DNA of 64,000 bases from Erythrobacter sp. (lineage in GTDB: Bacteria; Pseudomonadota; Alphaproteobacteria; Sphingomonadales; Sphingomonadaceae), in contig JAACTC010000008.1 in NCBI GenBank assembly GCA_009993635.1, positions 90,793 to 154,792 on the forward strand, read 5' to 3'. Both the position numbers and the translations under genes were made by a program. Below are positions 1-10,227 of the stretch, one piece after another; the first letter of the stretch is position 1, and each line of letters begins with the position of its first letter. The notes under the pieces were generated by a model. It ran no database searches, was not told the DNA's origin, and was given only the letters and a program-made list of their open reading frames with translations.

Positions 1-313
1 TGGCGATCTGGTTGAGGCGTTCTGCGGGTATCTGCAAGGTCGGTTCCGGGTGGGCCTGACACACTTGGCACAGTGTCCAAGGGTGAAAAATAGGCCGGTG
101 GTCTGGCGGTTAGTCTGGGCGGCGAATGTCGGGTGCGCTGGCGGTCATGCAAGGTCCATTAGCGCGGGAGGGGTGCGGTAGGAAAGGTAGACGACACCGT
201 CATTCGCGCGAAGGCGGGGAGTCGCAGACGGGCCAGCGGCCCAATCCCGCTTTACCTTCGAACGTCGCCAGAAGAAGCGGGACCCCCGCCTTCGCGGGGG
301 TGACGATTAGCGA
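1..313. other. left-edge region without a supported gene
   Basis: This stretch lies downstream of hisS, which is read leftwards. Frame +2 is open from the window edge to about position 178, so the tail of a gene entering from the left cannot be excluded, but nothing in its translation is recognisable. The only clear structure is the inverted repeat at 198-305. Confidence 0.4.
198..305. repeat. imperfect long inverted repeat (dispersed intergenic type)
   Basis: Two arms face each other. The left arm begins GTCATTCGCGCGAAGGCGGG at 199. The right arm, ending at 304, contains CCCGCCTTCGCGGGGGTGAC. This resembles the short dispersed palindromes common between genes in sphingomonads. It sits just past the hisS stop codon, so a role in ending hisS transcription is possible but not shown. 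Confidence 0.6.
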
Positions 314-1660
314 TCATTTCCGCCTTTCGACCAGCACCCAAGTATGAGCATTCATGTGCTTGGTTTCGAGCAGCTCAAAATGCTCTGCCAAGGCTTCTTC
401 TACGCGGTTGCGAACAGGCCGCTCGCGGTCAACATTCAGGTCGCGCAACCGGACTTGGCAAATTGCCTCATCGTGACGTTCTACCACAAGTCCTCGCATA
501 GCTCCGGTGGACTTCGCCTTCTGATATCGCTTCTTGAGCGACCCGCTGTAGAGATATTCAACCTGTAAATTCTCGGAATCCGAGTATCCTCGCCCCTGAC
601 TGAGAAGTCGATTTATCTCGAAGGCCAAGGGCTCAAACCCTTCGACTTCTGCAAAAACTACTAGGTCAAGGGGTGCTTGGGATCGATCCACCAGCATTGC
701 CAACCGCTCGATCCCCGCGGCCCAGCCCACCGCAGGCGTGGCGGGCCCGCCAAGGCTTTCGATCAGCCCATCGTAGCGCCCTCCGCCGAGGATCGTGCTC
801 TGCGACCCCAGCGCGTCCGCCGCAGCCGAGCCTTCGTCGGGAATGAACTCGAAGGCGGTGTGGCGGTAGTAGTCGAGCCCGCGCACAAGGCTCTCTGCGC
901 GCTTCCACTTCACGCCTGCCGCATCCAGCCCGCTGGTCACGGCATCGAAGAACGCGCGCGCCTCGTCAGACAGATACGCGTCGATCTTCGGCGCATCCGC
1001 CACGAACCGCTGGTCGCGACGGTCCTTGCTGTCCAGTATCCGCAGCGGGTTCTTCTCCAGCCGCTCCTGCGATTCCTCGCTCAGCTCATCCTTCACCGCG
1101 CGGAAATGCTCCACCAGCGCAGCACGCCATGCCTCGCGGCTGTCGCCGTCGCCAAGCGTGTTGAGGTGCAGCGTCACGCCCTCGATCCCCAGCTCGCGGA
1201 TCACCTGGTCGGCCATCGCGAGCAGCTCGACATCGGCCTGCGGCTCTGCCGCGCCGATAATCTCTGCGTCGATCTGGTGGAACTGGCGATAGCGGCCCTT
1301 TTGCGGGCGCTCGTAGCGGAACAGCGGCCCGTGCGTCGCCAGCTTCACCGGCGCGTGCTGCTGCCAGCCGTTCGTCAGGTAGGCGCGCGCGATTCCAGCC
1401 GTGAACTCGGGCCGCAGGGTGAGCGATTCCCCGCCGCGATCCTCGAACGAATACATTTCCTTGGAGACGATGTCGGTCGTCTCGCCGATCGAGCGGGCGA
1501 ACACCTCGGTCTTCTCGAACACCGGGAATTCGGCGCGGCGGAAGCGATAGAGCTTGCGCACGCGCTCGAAGGTTTCGACCACGAATGCGAAGGCCTCCGC
1601 CTCGGCCCCGAAAATGTCCTGCGTGCCGCGAATTGCCTGCGGCGTCTTTGTCTTTGCCAT
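314..1660 (-). CDS. hisS: histidyl-tRNA synthetase
   Basis: This gene encodes a cytoplasmic class II aminoacyl-tRNA synthetase that charges tRNA-His. The 448-residue protein has the family N-terminus around GTQDIFG, class II motif 2 ([14 protein letters not shown]), the histidine-specific [14 protein letters not shown] segment, and the glycine-rich GGGRYDGL followed by [11 protein letters not shown]-terminal anticodon-binding region follows. The start is placed at the ATG of [14 protein letters not shown]. The reading frame is open for 31 more codons upstream, but that extension has no family character. It is divergent from the M61 peptidase gene, with about 100 bp between them. Confidence 0.95.
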   Translation of the reverse strand: MAKTKTPQAIRGTQDIFGAEAEAFAFVVETFERVRKLYRFRRAEFPVFEKTEVFARSIGETTDIVSKEMYSFEDRGGESLTLRPEFTAGIARAYLTNGWQQHAPVKLATHGPLFRYERPQKGRYRQFHQIDAEIIGAAEPQADVELLAMADQVIRELGIEGVTLHLNTLGDGDSREAWRAALVEHFRAVKDELSEESQERLEKNPLRILDSKDRRDQRFVADAPKIDAYLSDEARAFFDAVTSGLDAAGVKWKRAESLVRGLDYYRHTAFEFIPDEGSAAADALGSQSTILGGGRYDGLIESLGGPATPAVGWAAGIERLAMLVDRSQAPLDLVVFAEVEGFEPLAFEINRLLSQGRGYSDSENLQVEYLYSGSLKKRYQKAKSTGAMRGLVVERHDEAICQVRLRDLNVDRERPVRNRVEEALAEHFELLETKHMNAHTWVLVERRK

Positions 1661-1764
1661 GATGCGCGTGCGCTTAGCGTGCGCGTGACCCAAACGAAAG
1701 CTGCCCGAACGAATGCGGGATACATTATTGCATGGGCGCGCCAATCGGCGCATGAACCCCGGCC

Positions 1765-3735
1765 ATGAAGAAACTCCTCCTCGGCACCGCTCTCCTCCCC
1801 CTCCTCCTCGCCACCCCGGCCATCGCGCAAAGCGATATCCGCCCCGCCGGCAACAGCGCCCCGGTGCAGGAACAGCTGGACGACGCGACGCCGCTGCCCG
1901 CCGATACGCCTTGGCCCGGCGGCACGATCACGCTGGATATCGACGCCACCGATACGCAGCGCGGCGTCTACAACGTGACGCAGACCATCCCCGTCACCGC
2001 CGACATGCGCGAACTGCACCTGCTGTTTCCCGAATGGCTGCCCGGCAATCACGCCGCGCGCGGGCCGATCAACCTCGTCACCGCCATCCGCTTCACCGCG
2101 AACGGCAGGGAGCTGACCTGGAAGCGCAACCCGCTGGACGTGTACGAGCTGATCGTCGACCTGCCCGAAGGGACCGAGGCGGTGAAGGCCGAGTTCGTCC
2201 ACACCTCGCCGATCACCGGCAGCGAGGGCCGGGTCACGATGACGCAGGAAATGCTCAACCTGCAGTGGGAGAAGATGAGCTTCTATCCCGCCGGGCACTA
2301 CGTGCGCCGGATCGCGGTGAAGCCGACGGTGAAGGTGCCCGCAGGCTGGCGCGTGTTCACCGCGCTCGACGGACAGTCGCGAGAGAGCGACACGCTGACC
2401 TGGCAGACGGTCGATTACGAAACGCTGGTCGATTCGCCGATCTTCGCGGGCAAATATTCCGAACGCTGGGAAGTGGGCGAAAACGTCTGGCTGGACGCGG
2501 TGGCGGACAAGCCCAAATATCTCGACATCGCGCCCGAAAATCTCGCCACGTTCGAACGTCTGATCGACGAAGCCGACGCACTGTTCGGCGCGCGGCATTT
2601 CGATCACTACGACATCCTGCTCGCCATGACCGACCGGATGGGCGGCATCGGGCTGGAGCACCAGCGTTCGGCCGAAAACCAGTACGATCCGACCGCGCTG
2701 ATCGACTGGGAAGGCATGGAATGGAGCCGCAACGTGGTCAGCCACGAGCTGGTCCACAGCTGGAACGGCAAGTACCGGCGGCCCGAAGGCATCTGGACGC
2801 CCGACTATCGCACGCCGATGCAGGATTCGCTGCTGTGGCTGTATGAAGGGCAGACCCAAATGTGGGGCTGGGTGCTGGCCGCGCGCAGCGGGCTGCAGAG
2901 CAAGCAGACCTTCCTCGATGCCTTTGCCGTCTACGCCGCGAACTACGCCGAAGGGCAGCCGGGCCGCACCTATCGATCGGTCGAGGATACGACGCACGAC
3001 CCGATCATCAATTCGCGGCAGCCGCTGCCCTACTCCTCGCTCTCGCGCAGCGAAGACTATTATGTCGAAGGGGCGCTGGTGTGGATCGAGGCGGACCAGA
3101 TCATCCGCCAGGGCACCAACGGGGCCAAGGGGCTTGACGATTTCGCGCGCGCGTTCTTCGGGATGAAGGATGGCGACTGGGGCCAGCTGACCTATGATTT
3201 CGACGAGATCGTGGCGACGCTGAACGGCGTCTATCCCTATGACTGGGCCGATTTCCTCACCACCCGCCTGCTCGAACCCGATCAGCCCGCACCGCTGCGC
3301 GGGCTGGAGATGGGCGGCTACAAGCTGGTCTGGAAGGACGAGCCCAACAGCTACGACAAGGGCCGGATGGGCAGCTACGGCTATCTCAACCTGTTCTATT
3401 CGCTCGGCCTCAACCTCGGTGCCGACGGTACCGTGGGCAGCACGCTGTGGGATGGCCCCGCGTTCGATGCGGGTATCGTCAACGGCAACACGATCGTCGC
3501 GGTCAACGGGATCGCCTATTCCGGCGACGTGATCGAAGACGCGATCACCGCTGCCAAGGACGGTGCCGAGCCGATCGAACTGCTGGTGAAGCGCGGCGAT
3601 ACCTACCGCACCGTATCCATCGATTACCACGGCGGGCTGCGTTACCCGTGGCTCGAACCGGTCAGCGAGGGAGAGAGCGGCCTCGACCGCTTCCTCGCCC
3701 CGCGCACCGGCACGGGCACGGACACGGGCACCTGA
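1765..3735 (+). CDS. M61 family metallopeptidase with C-terminal PDZ-like domain
   Basis: A 656-residue exported zinc peptidase of the glycyl-aminopeptidase (M61) family. It starts with a Sec signal peptide ([21 protein letters not shown], cleavage expected after AIA). The zinc site is HELVH at residues 327-331, with the third ligand probably Glu361 in LYEGQTQ, matching the family's HExxH...E layout. The last 150 or so residues look like a PDZ domain ([20 protein letters not shown]). The tail ends in a low-complexity Gly/Thr run. The likely role is periplasmic peptide degradation; the substrate is unknown. Confidence 0.88.
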   Translation: MKKLLLGTALLPLLLATPAIAQSDIRPAGNSAPVQEQLDDATPLPADTPWPGGTITLDIDATDTQRGVYNVTQTIPVTADMRELHLLFPEWLPGNHAARGPINLVTAIRFTANGRELTWKRNPLDVYELIVDLPEGTEAVKAEFVHTSPITGSEGRVTMTQEMLNLQWEKMSFYPAGHYVRRIAVKPTVKVPAGWRVFTALDGQSRESDTLTWQTVDYETLVDSPIFAGKYSERWEVGENVWLDAVADKPKYLDIAPENLATFERLIDEADALFGARHFDHYDILLAMTDRMGGIGLEHQRSAENQYDPTALIDWEGMEWSRNVVSHELVHSWNGKYRRPEGIWTPDYRTPMQDSLLWLYEGQTQMWGWVLAARSGLQSKQTFLDAFAVYAANYAEGQPGRTYRSVEDTTHDPIINSRQPLPYSSLSRSEDYYVEGALVWIEADQIIRQGTNGAKGLDDFARAFFGMKDGDWGQLTYDFDEIVATLNGVYPYDWADFLTTRLLEPDQPAPLRGLEMGGYKLVWKDEPNSYDKGRMGSYGYLNLFYSLGLNLGADGTVGSTLWDGPAFDAGIVNGNTIVAVNGIAYSGDVIEDAITAAKDGAEPIELLVKRGDTYRTVSIDYHGGLRYPWLEPVSEGESGLDRFLAPRTGTGTDTGT

Positions 3736-3880
3736 TCGAAAGCTTTCCGCCGGACATACCGCAGCGCACAAAACGCGTTGCGGCCTTCCGGCGACTCCCC
3801 TAGGCGGCAGGCAGTTTCTTGCAGACCCATCGCCGGGGCGCCTTCGCCCCCGCCGACAGCCAGACCGAACGAGAGTGACC

Positions 3881-4417
3881 ATGCGCATCGACAAGATCCC
3901 CACGGGCGACAACCCGCCCGAGAACCTGAACGTCATCATCGAAGTGCCCACCGGCGGCGAGCCCGTGAAGTACGAATTTGACAAGGAATCGGGCGCGCTG
4001 TTCGTCGATCGCATCCTGCACACGCCGATGCGCTATCCCGCGAACTACGGCTTCGTGCCGCACACGCTGTCGCCCGATGGCGACCCGCTGGACGCGCTGG
4101 TGATCGCGCGCAGCCCGTTCATCGCCGGTTGCGTGGTGCGCGCCCGCCCGATCGGCGTGCTCAATCTCGAAGACGAGCATGGCGGCGATGAAAAGCTGAT
4201 CTGCGTGCCGGTCGACACCACGTTCCCCTACTATTCGGACGTCGCCGAAACGAAGGATCTGCCCAGCATCATCTTCCAGCAGATCGAGCACTTCTTCACC
4301 CACTACAAGGATCTCGAAGCCGAAAAGTGGGTCCGCGTAGGCGCCTGGGGCGACGCGGCAGAGGCCAAGCAGATCGTGCTCGAAGCGATCGAGCGGGCCA
4401 AGAACGACAAGAAATAA
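3881..4417 (+). CDS. ppa: inorganic pyrophosphatase
   Basis: This 178-residue soluble family I pyrophosphatase hydrolyses pyrophosphate to phosphate in the cytoplasm and so pulls biosynthetic reactions forward. The family signatures are present: IEVPTGGEPVKYEFDKESGA near the N-terminus and the metal-binding stretch DGDPLDALV. Its length is normal for bacterial Ppa. The ATG at 3881 is preferred over the GTG two codons upstream because it gives the usual MRIDKI N-terminus. Confidence 0.95.
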   Translation: MRIDKIPTGDNPPENLNVIIEVPTGGEPVKYEFDKESGALFVDRILHTPMRYPANYGFVPHTLSPDGDPLDALVIARSPFIAGCVVRARPIGVLNLEDEHGGDEKLICVPVDTTFPYYSDVAETKDLPSIIFQQIEHFFTHYKDLEAEKWVRVGAWGDAAEAKQIVLEAIERAKNDKK

Positions 4418-4508
4418 GCGGTTACGGGGCCAGCCGACGACAGCGGTGGCAGGCCCGCTCTGCCATCGCGCGCTTGCGGGCCCTCGCAGGTCGGCATAAG
4501 CCTGCGCG

Positions 4509-5237
4509 ATGTCGGCGCGGTACGATAAAATCGGCCTCAATTACGCGGACCTGCGCAGGCCGGACCGCAGGATCGGCAGTGCCATCGATCTGGCGCTGGG
4601 CACGGCCAGCAAGGTGCTGAATGTCGGCGCGGGCGCGGGGTCTTACGAGCCTGCGGATCGGGATGTGACCGCGGTCGAACCGTCGATGGAGATGATCCGC
4701 AAACGCAGCGCCGATGCCGCGCCGGTGGTGCAGGCCAGCGCCGACAGCCTGCCGTTCGGCGACAAGGCCTTCGACGCCGCGATGGCCGTGCTGACCATCC
4801 ACCACTGGCCCGACAAGGCGGCGGGCCTGCGCGAAATGCGGCGCGTCACGCGCGGGCGCATCGTCCTGTTGACCTTCGACCCCGCGCACCGCCCCTGGCT
4901 GACCGATTACCTGCCGCAACTGGCCGAGCTGGACGAAGGCCAGATGCCGCGCATGACGGATTATGCGCGCTGGCTTGGGCCGGTCACGATAACGCCGCTG
5001 CCGGTGCCGCGCGATTGCAGCGATGGCTTCCTTTACGCCTACTGGGCCCGGCCCGAAGCCTATCTCGACCCCTATGTAAGGTCTGGTAGCTCGTCCTTCT
5101 GGGCAATCGACGGGGTGGAGGCCGGGCTGCAACGTTTGTCCGACGATCTGCAAAGCGGGGCATGGGACGCACACTACGGCCATCTGCGCGACCTGGATGA
5201 ACTCGACGTCGGCTATCGGCTGGTGCTGGCCGACTGA
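4509..5237 (+). CDS. class I SAM-dependent methyltransferase
   Basis: A 242-residue protein with a Rossmann-type methyltransferase core. The glycine-rich SAM-binding motif is VLNVGAGAGSYEP near residue 40. It is followed by the acidic VEPSMEMI segment and the motif AFDAAMAVLTIHHWPD, typical of type 11 methyltransferases. Nothing identifies the substrate. It follows ppa after 91 bp in the same direction. The ATG at 4509 is the first usable start. Confidence 0.8.
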   Translation: MSARYDKIGLNYADLRRPDRRIGSAIDLALGTASKVLNVGAGAGSYEPADRDVTAVEPSMEMIRKRSADAAPVVQASADSLPFGDKAFDAAMAVLTIHHWPDKAAGLREMRRVTRGRIVLLTFDPAHRPWLTDYLPQLAELDEGQMPRMTDYARWLGPVTITPLPVPRDCSDGFLYAYWARPEAYLDPYVRSGSSSFWAIDGVEAGLQRLSDDLQSGAWDAHYGHLRDLDELDVGYRLVLAD

Positions 5238-5318
5238 ACCTGTGCCCTGATGGTCTCCCCGCAGGAGCCGAAGGACCACTCCCGCCAAAGCCGCAATGAA
5301 GCGGCGACTATCGCGCCG

Positions 5319-6704
5319 TCATTCGACCGGGCGGCGGTGATCCAGCAGGTCGCGCTTGGCCTCGGGGCTGTCGCGTTCTTCTTCCACCATCTGTTCGATC
5401 TCGTCGTTCGGTGCGACGTCGGCAGGCTCGGCTTCGGCGGCAGGTCTGGGCTTCTTCGCGCGCCATTCCACCCCGTCGCGGTCGGCGATGTTCTCGAACG
5501 GCAGGCTGGCCGAACGCGGGTCGAAGCGCAGGCGATAGATCGGTTCGGGCAGACCGAAGCCCGCGCCCTCCAGCGCATTCTTCACCGCCGGGATCGCCGC
5601 GCTCTGCGCCTTGTGCCAGTCGGTTTCGCGCTGGTCGATCCAGCCGAGGAAACGGATCATCACCGCCGAATCGCCGACCTCCACGATCCGCGCTTCGGGC
5701 ACGGGATCGTCGAGAATAAACGGCAGCCCCGCCAGCGTGTCGCGCCCCAGGTCTGCCGCGGCGGTCGAATCATCATCCGCATCCACGCCCAGAGTGAATT
5801 CGAACCGGCGCTGAGGGTTGCGGGTGAAGTTGACGATCACCGCCTTGAACACGGTGCTGTTGGGAATGCGCAGGTGGTTGCCATCCAGCGTCATCAGCAC
5901 GGTCGCGCGGCTGGTCAGGCGCACAACGCGGCCCTCCATATCGTCGATCAGCACCAGATCGCGCGCGCGGAACGGCTGGCGCAGGCTCAGCATCAGCGAG
6001 GCGACGTAGTTTTCCACCATGTCGCGCATGGCGAAGCCCAGTGCGATGCCGATCACGCCCGCCCCGCCCAGCACCGCGCCCAGCAGCGCGGTCGCCCCGA
6101 TAATGTCGAGCGCGATGACCAGCGCGAAGATGATCGAGGCAAAGCGGATCGCGCTTGCCACCAGATCGGCCATGAAGCGGTTGGGGGTGAATATCCGCCA
6201 GATGAACTTGAGCGAGGCGAGCAGGTACCCCGCCAAGAGGATCGCAAGGCCAATCAGCGCCGCGACGCCGATCAGCGGCAGCATCTTCGCCGCATCGCGC
6301 AACCGGTCGAGCAGCGCGGTGACGATGCTCGCCGTTCCGCTGAGCGAGGTATCGCGGGCGATATCGTTTTCGACCGTCACGACGTCGAAGCGCGTCGCGA
6401 TCGCGCCGGCCCGGTCGATCGCTTCCTGGCTCGGCGCGGAGCCGGTCAGCCGCACCACGCCCTGCGAGACCGCGACGTCTATGCCGGAAAATTCGTCCAC
6501 CTGATCGTAAATTCCGCGCAGGCGATTGGCCAGGCGGCTGTCGGCGGCGGGGTCCCGCTCGTCGGACAGGGCGCCATCCGCCTCTGCCGGGGCGGTCTGG
6601 GCCGCCTCGCCGTCGCCGGTGGCAAGCGCGGGCAGCGCGGCAGCAAGCGGCGATGCCGCCACACCCGCCAGCGCCAGCCAGCAGGCGGCGACCAGCCGCA
6701 GCAT
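5319..6704 (-). CDS. MscS-type mechanosensitive channel with N-terminal BON domain
   Basis: This 461-residue inner-membrane protein carries a Sec signal peptide (MLRLVAACWLALAG). After it comes a BON-like domain of about 70 residues (IDVAVSQGVVRLTGSAPSQE), then several transmembrane helices. The MscS pore and beta regions follow, with the glycine/alanine-rich helix AVLGGAGVIGIALGFAMRDM and the stretch EGRVVRLTSRATVL. It probably releases solutes under osmotic stress, and the periplasmic BON domain may sense the envelope. The start is uncertain: a TTG 45 bp upstream (6749) is also open, but 6704 places the signal peptide correctly. The C-terminus is acidic and proline-rich. Confidence 0.85.
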   Translation of the reverse strand: MLRLVAACWLALAGVAASPLAAALPALATGDGEAAQTAPAEADGALSDERDPAADSRLANRLRGIYDQVDEFSGIDVAVSQGVVRLTGSAPSQEAIDRAGAIATRFDVVTVENDIARDTSLSGTASIVTALLDRLRDAAKMLPLIGVAALIGLAILLAGYLLASLKFIWRIFTPNRFMADLVASAIRFASIIFALVIALDIIGATALLGAVLGGAGVIGIALGFAMRDMVENYVASLMLSLRQPFRARDLVLIDDMEGRVVRLTSRATVLMTLDGNHLRIPNSTVFKAVIVNFTRNPQRRFEFTLGVDADDDSTAAADLGRDTLAGLPFILDDPVPEARIVEVGDSAVMIRFLGWIDQRETDWHKAQSAAIPAVKNALEGAGFGLPEPIYRLRFDPRSASLPFENIADRDGVEWRAKKPRPAAEAEPADVAPNDEIEQMVEEERDSPEAKRDLLDHRRPVE

Positions 6705-6753
6705 CGGCAGCGCGCCGTGCAGGGCGCGCTGTGCCTTTACCCCCCGCAACGCC

Positions 6754-7119
6754 CTATTCGCCCGGAAACGCGATGCTCAGCACCGCCGCCATCAGCAGCG
6801 GAACGCCTGCCGCCAGCAGCCACAGCGCCGCCTGATCGCGCCGGAAGGCTCCGCTGAGCGAGGGGTCGTGCGCCTCGCGCTCGTCGCGCCTGGCCCAGCG
6901 CCGTTCGAAGAACTGCAGAACCGGAATGAACGCGCCCACCATCACCACCAGCATCAGATAGGGGCCGATCCCGCCGATCGCGTGCTTCAGCTGGGGCATG
7001 GTGATGAAGATCAGCAGCGCGGTGGTGATCAGCAGCGCCCACGCGATGTTGTCGCTCATCTTGGCAGGCCAGTCGAACGTCTGCCCGCCGCCCTGCGAAA
7101 TGCCATTGCCCATCGCCAT
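6754..7119 (-). CDS. small inner-membrane protein of unknown function
   Basis: A 121-residue protein with three predicted membrane segments (around AWALLITTALLIFI, LMLVVMVGAFIPVLQFF and LWLLAAGVPLLMAAVL). A basic/acidic loop separates the second and third. The start at 7119 is supported by AAGGAC upstream of ATGGCGATGGGC. The reading frame extends 18 codons further up without a ribosome-binding site. It lies immediately upstream of the BON-MscS gene on the same strand and may be co-transcribed. I do not recognise the family. Confidence 0.7.
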   Translation of the reverse strand: MAMGNGISQGGGQTFDWPAKMSDNIAWALLITTALLIFITMPQLKHAIGGIGPYLMLVVMVGAFIPVLQFFERRWARRDEREAHDPSLSGAFRRDQAALWLLAAGVPLLMAAVLSIAFPGE

Positions 7120-7266
7120 CGCCGTGTCCTTTTCCGCTTCGATTTCGCTTCGCAGATAGGCGCAAGGCGGCAATCGCTCAAGCTTCTCGCACCCGTTCGG
7201 CGGATTGCCCGATCTATTCGACCATTGTCACTTTCGCCCGACGCCCCATCTGCTAGGCACAAACCC

Positions 7267-8064
7267 ATGGCCGAAATCGATCCTGCCGATATTGCGCAAA
7301 AGCCCGCCGAGGTAGAGGCCAATGCAGCGCCACCCATCCCGCAAGGCGGGCTGGAGGTGGTGTCGATTGCCAAAAGCTACGACAAGCGCACCGTGCTGTC
7401 CGACATTTCGCTGTCGGTCGGCAAGGGCGAGGTGCTGGGCCTGCTCGGCCCCAATGGCGCGGGCAAGACGACCTGCTTCTATTCGATCATGGGTCTGGTG
7501 AAGCCCGATAGCGGCCGCATCCTGATGGATGGCGAGGACGTGACCAAGCTGCCGATGTATCGCCGCGCGATCCTGGGCCTTGGCTACCTGCCGCAGGAAA
7601 CCAGCATTTTTCGCGGGCTGACGGTGGAACAGAACATCGCCACCGTGCTCGAACTGGCAGAGCCCGATGCGAAAGCGCGGCGCGACGGGCTGGAGCGGTT
7701 GCTCGATGAATTCGGCCTCACCAAACTGCGCAGCGCACCCGCGATGGCGCTTTCGGGAGGCGAGCGGCGGCGGTGCGAAATCGCCCGCGCGCTGGCGGCG
7801 AACCCCTCGATCATGCTGCTCGACGAACCCTTTGCCGGGATCGATCCGCTGTCGATCAGCGACATCCGCGATCTGGTGATCGACCTGAAGGATCGCGGGA
7901 TCGGCGTCCTGATAACCGATCATAACGTCAGGGAAACGCTCGATATCGTAGACCGCGCCTGTATCATCTACGGAGGCCAGGTGCTGTTCGCGGGAACGCC
8001 GCAGGATCTGGTCGCAGACGAGAACGTGCGCAGGCTCTACCTTGGCGAGAACTTTACCTTGTGA
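7267..8064 (+). CDS. lptB: LPS export ABC transporter ATP-binding protein LptB
   Basis: This 265-residue ABC ATPase powers lipopolysaccharide (here possibly glycosphingolipid) transport from the inner membrane through the Lpt bridge. It has Walker A GPNGAGKTT, a Q-loop in YLPQETSIFRGLTVEQN (an LptB hallmark), the ABC signature LSGGERRRCEIARAL, Walker B IMLLDEPFAGIDP and the H-loop in LITDHNVRETL. About 30 extra residues precede the core. It stands directly before rpoN, a conserved order in proteobacteria. The usual lptC and lptA partners are not upstream here. Confidence 0.93.
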   Translation: MAEIDPADIAQKPAEVEANAAPPIPQGGLEVVSIAKSYDKRTVLSDISLSVGKGEVLGLLGPNGAGKTTCFYSIMGLVKPDSGRILMDGEDVTKLPMYRRAILGLGYLPQETSIFRGLTVEQNIATVLELAEPDAKARRDGLERLLDEFGLTKLRSAPAMALSGGERRRCEIARALAANPSIMLLDEPFAGIDPLSISDIRDLVIDLKDRGIGVLITDHNVRETLDIVDRACIIYGGQVLFAGTPQDLVADENVRRLYLGENFTL

Positions 8065-8172
8065 TTTTCCGGCGGTCAGAAACGTGATCGCTCATGGGAA
8101 ACTCGGGTCCGCCGTGGCGGCACCAGCCCGCAGGGATCGGCGTCAGCCGAGCCCGAACGGACGCCATACCTG

Positions 8173-9663
8173 ATGTCGCTCGCTCCGCGCCTCGACCTGC
8201 GCCAGTCGCAATCTCTGGTGATGACGCCGCAGTTGCAGCAGGCGATCAAGCTGCTGACGCTGTCCAATCTTGAGATCGAGGCGTTCATCGGCGACGCGCT
8301 GGAGGCCAATCCGCTGCTCGAAATGGGCGAGATTCCGGCGCGCGCGGACAGGCAGGACGACGGTGACGGCGAGGCGCGCGAAACCCCGCGTGAGGAACGC
8401 GATGCGGACACGCTGATCGCGGAAGGCGCGGCGGAGAGCGATGCGCCGACGGATCTCTCCGCCGCCGAGCTGGAGATCGACCGCGATACCGGCGATGGCA
8501 GCTGGGGCGCAGCCGAAGGGTTCGGCGGCGAAGACGAAGGCCTTGGGATCGATAGTCATGGCGGCGCCGCGCTGTCGCTGTCGGAATATCTGCACGCGCA
8601 GGTCGGCGCGGCGGGGCGCGATACGCGCGAAATCGTGATCGCGCGGACGCTGATCGAACGGCTCGACGAGGCAGGCTACCTCACAGAACCCTTGCGCGAA
8701 GTGGCCGATACGCTGGACATCCCGCTGGCCGAGGTGGAGCGTGCGCTGCACCTGGTCCAATCGCTCGATCCTGCGGGTGTCGGCGCGCGCAATCTGGCCG
8801 AATGCCTCGCCATCCAGGCGCGCGAGGCGGACCGCTACGATCCGTGCATGGCGCGGCTGATCGACAATCTGGACCTGCTTGCGCGCGGCGAGATCGCCCG
8901 CCTGCAGAAGCTGTGCGAAGTCGATGCCGAAGATTTCTCCGACATGCTTGCCGAGTTGCGCGGATATGATCCGCGACCCGGGCTTACCTTCGGCGAGCTT
9001 GGCGGGAGTCCGGTGGTGCCCGATATCCTGATTGCGCCGGCCAACGATGGCGGCTGGCGGATCGCGCTGAACGAAGCGACGCTGCCCCGGCTGGTGGTCA
9101 ACCGCCCCTATCTGGTGGAGCTGCGCGAAGGGTGCCGCGACCGCTCCAGCCGCGCCTGGCTGAAGGACAAGCTGGAGGATGCGCGCTGGCTGATCCGCGC
9201 GCTCGACCAGCGGCAGAAGACGATCCTCGCCGTGGCGAGCGAGATCGTGACCCAGCAGGAAGGCTTCTTCCACCACGGGGTCAGCCATTTGCGCCCGCTG
9301 ACGCTGAAACAGGTGGCCGAAAAGATCCAGATGCACGAAAGCACGGTCAGCCGGGTGACCAGCAACAAGTTCCTGCATTGCCCGCGCGGCACGTTCGACC
9401 TGAAATACTTCTTCACCAGCGGTGTCGGCGGCGGCGAGGATGGCGAAGGCGCCAGCGCGGCGGCGGTGAAGGCGCGGATCAAGGCGCTGACCGATGCCGA
9501 AGACCCCAAGGCGATCCTGTCGGACGACAAGCTGGTCGACCTGCTCAAGGCCGAAGGGTTCGACATCGCGCGCCGCACGGTCGCCAAATACCGCGAGGCC
9601 ATGGGCATCGGGTCGAGCGTTCAGCGCCGCCGCGCCAAGAAGCTGGCCGGGATCGGCAGCTGA
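8173..9663 (+). CDS. rpoN: RNA polymerase sigma-54 factor
   Basis: This 496-residue alternative sigma factor directs RNA polymerase to promoters that need an AAA+ activator. Region I is glutamine/leucine-rich (SQSLVMTPQLQQAIKLLTLS). An acidic region II covers roughly residues 60-125, then come the core-binding domain and the helix-turn-helix (KQVAEKIQMHESTVSRVTSN). The RpoN box ARRTVAKYREAMGI lies at about residues 466-479. It follows lptB by 108 bp. Genes that often come after rpoN (hpf, ptsN) are absent; a convergent prephenate-dehydratase-like gene is there instead. Confidence 0.95.
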   Translation: MSLAPRLDLRQSQSLVMTPQLQQAIKLLTLSNLEIEAFIGDALEANPLLEMGEIPARADRQDDGDGEARETPREERDADTLIAEGAAESDAPTDLSAAELEIDRDTGDGSWGAAEGFGGEDEGLGIDSHGGAALSLSEYLHAQVGAAGRDTREIVIARTLIERLDEAGYLTEPLREVADTLDIPLAEVERALHLVQSLDPAGVGARNLAECLAIQAREADRYDPCMARLIDNLDLLARGEIARLQKLCEVDAEDFSDMLAELRGYDPRPGLTFGELGGSPVVPDILIAPANDGGWRIALNEATLPRLVVNRPYLVELREGCRDRSSRAWLKDKLEDARWLIRALDQRQKTILAVASEIVTQQEGFFHHGVSHLRPLTLKQVAEKIQMHESTVSRVTSNKFLHCPRGTFDLKYFFTSGVGGGEDGEGASAAAVKARIKALTDAEDPKAILSDDKLVDLLKAEGFDIARRTVAKYREAMGIGSSVQRRRAKKLAGIGS

Positions 9664-10200
9664 TCAGTCGCGGCGCAGCACCGCAAAATGGGTGACGTTG
9701 TCCGCGCTGTCCTGAACGTCTGCCTCCAGCACTTCGAGCCCGTAGAGCTCCGCCGCGCGGGTGGAGGCCAGCGCGGCGCGAGTGGGCAGGCCTGCCTGCG
9801 CGACTTCGCTCGCCGCGCCCGCCGTATCGCCCGCCTCTTCGCCCCGCACCCCGATCCGGCTTAGGAAGCGGGTGCATTCGGCCAGCGCCATCGGGTGGCT
9901 CGACACCACTTCGATTCCAGCCAGCCGCGCGCCCGGCACCGCCAGGCAGTGAAAGACGACCGGCTGCGGGTACACATCGATCCGGGTAAGCGGGAGGGAG
10001 GCGAGCAGCTGCTCCACCCCCGGTACCGCACCGGCAATCGAGTTCTCGAACGGGATCACCGCCCGGTCGCAGTCCCCGCTGACCAACGCCGCGCACGCGG
10101 CGCGAAAATCGGCGAAACCGACCGGTTCGTCATCGGGGAAGCGGCCGAGGCACGCGAGCTCGCCGAAGGCACCGGGGTGCCCGCCATACGCAATGCGCAT
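9664..10200 (-). CDS. stand-alone prephenate dehydratase-like protein lacking an ACT domain
   Basis: A 178-residue protein spanning just the catalytic domain of prephenate dehydratase, the enzyme that makes phenylpyruvate for phenylalanine synthesis. Visible family features are the N-terminal GGHPGAFGELA, AVIPFENSIAGAV, SSHPMALAECTRFL and DTAGAASEVA. The catalytic TRF motif reads NVTHF, so the essential threonine (Thr170) is kept but arginine is replaced by histidine. The usual C-terminal ACT domain for phenylalanine feedback is missing. It lies 27 bp downstream of a chorismate mutase gene on the same strand, so the pair resembles a split P-protein. It could be a divergent second copy. Confidence 0.72.
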   Translation of the reverse strand: MRIAYGGHPGAFGELACLGRFPDDEPVGFADFRAACAALVSGDCDRAVIPFENSIAGAVPGVEQLLASLPLTRIDVYPQPVVFHCLAVPGARLAGIEVVSSHPMALAECTRFLSRIGVRGEEAGDTAGAASEVAQAGLPTRAALASTRAAELYGLEVLEADVQDSADNVTHFAVLRRD

Positions 10201-10227
10201 CGTTTTCTATCCGGTTCGTGCGGGAGG

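Noticed and set aside
126..347. 73-codon frame at the left edge
   Set aside because: Most of it is the translation of the inverted repeat at 198-305 and it lacks a ribosome-binding site.
1375..4023. 882-codon open frame on the minus strand opposite hisS, the M61 gene and ppa
   Set aside because: It crosses three well-supported genes; long antisense frames are expected in GC-rich DNA and its translation has no domain character.
5250..6857. 535-codon plus-strand frame opposite the BON-MscS gene
   Set aside because: The opposite strand encodes a clear channel with signal peptide and pore helices; this frame is composition-driven.
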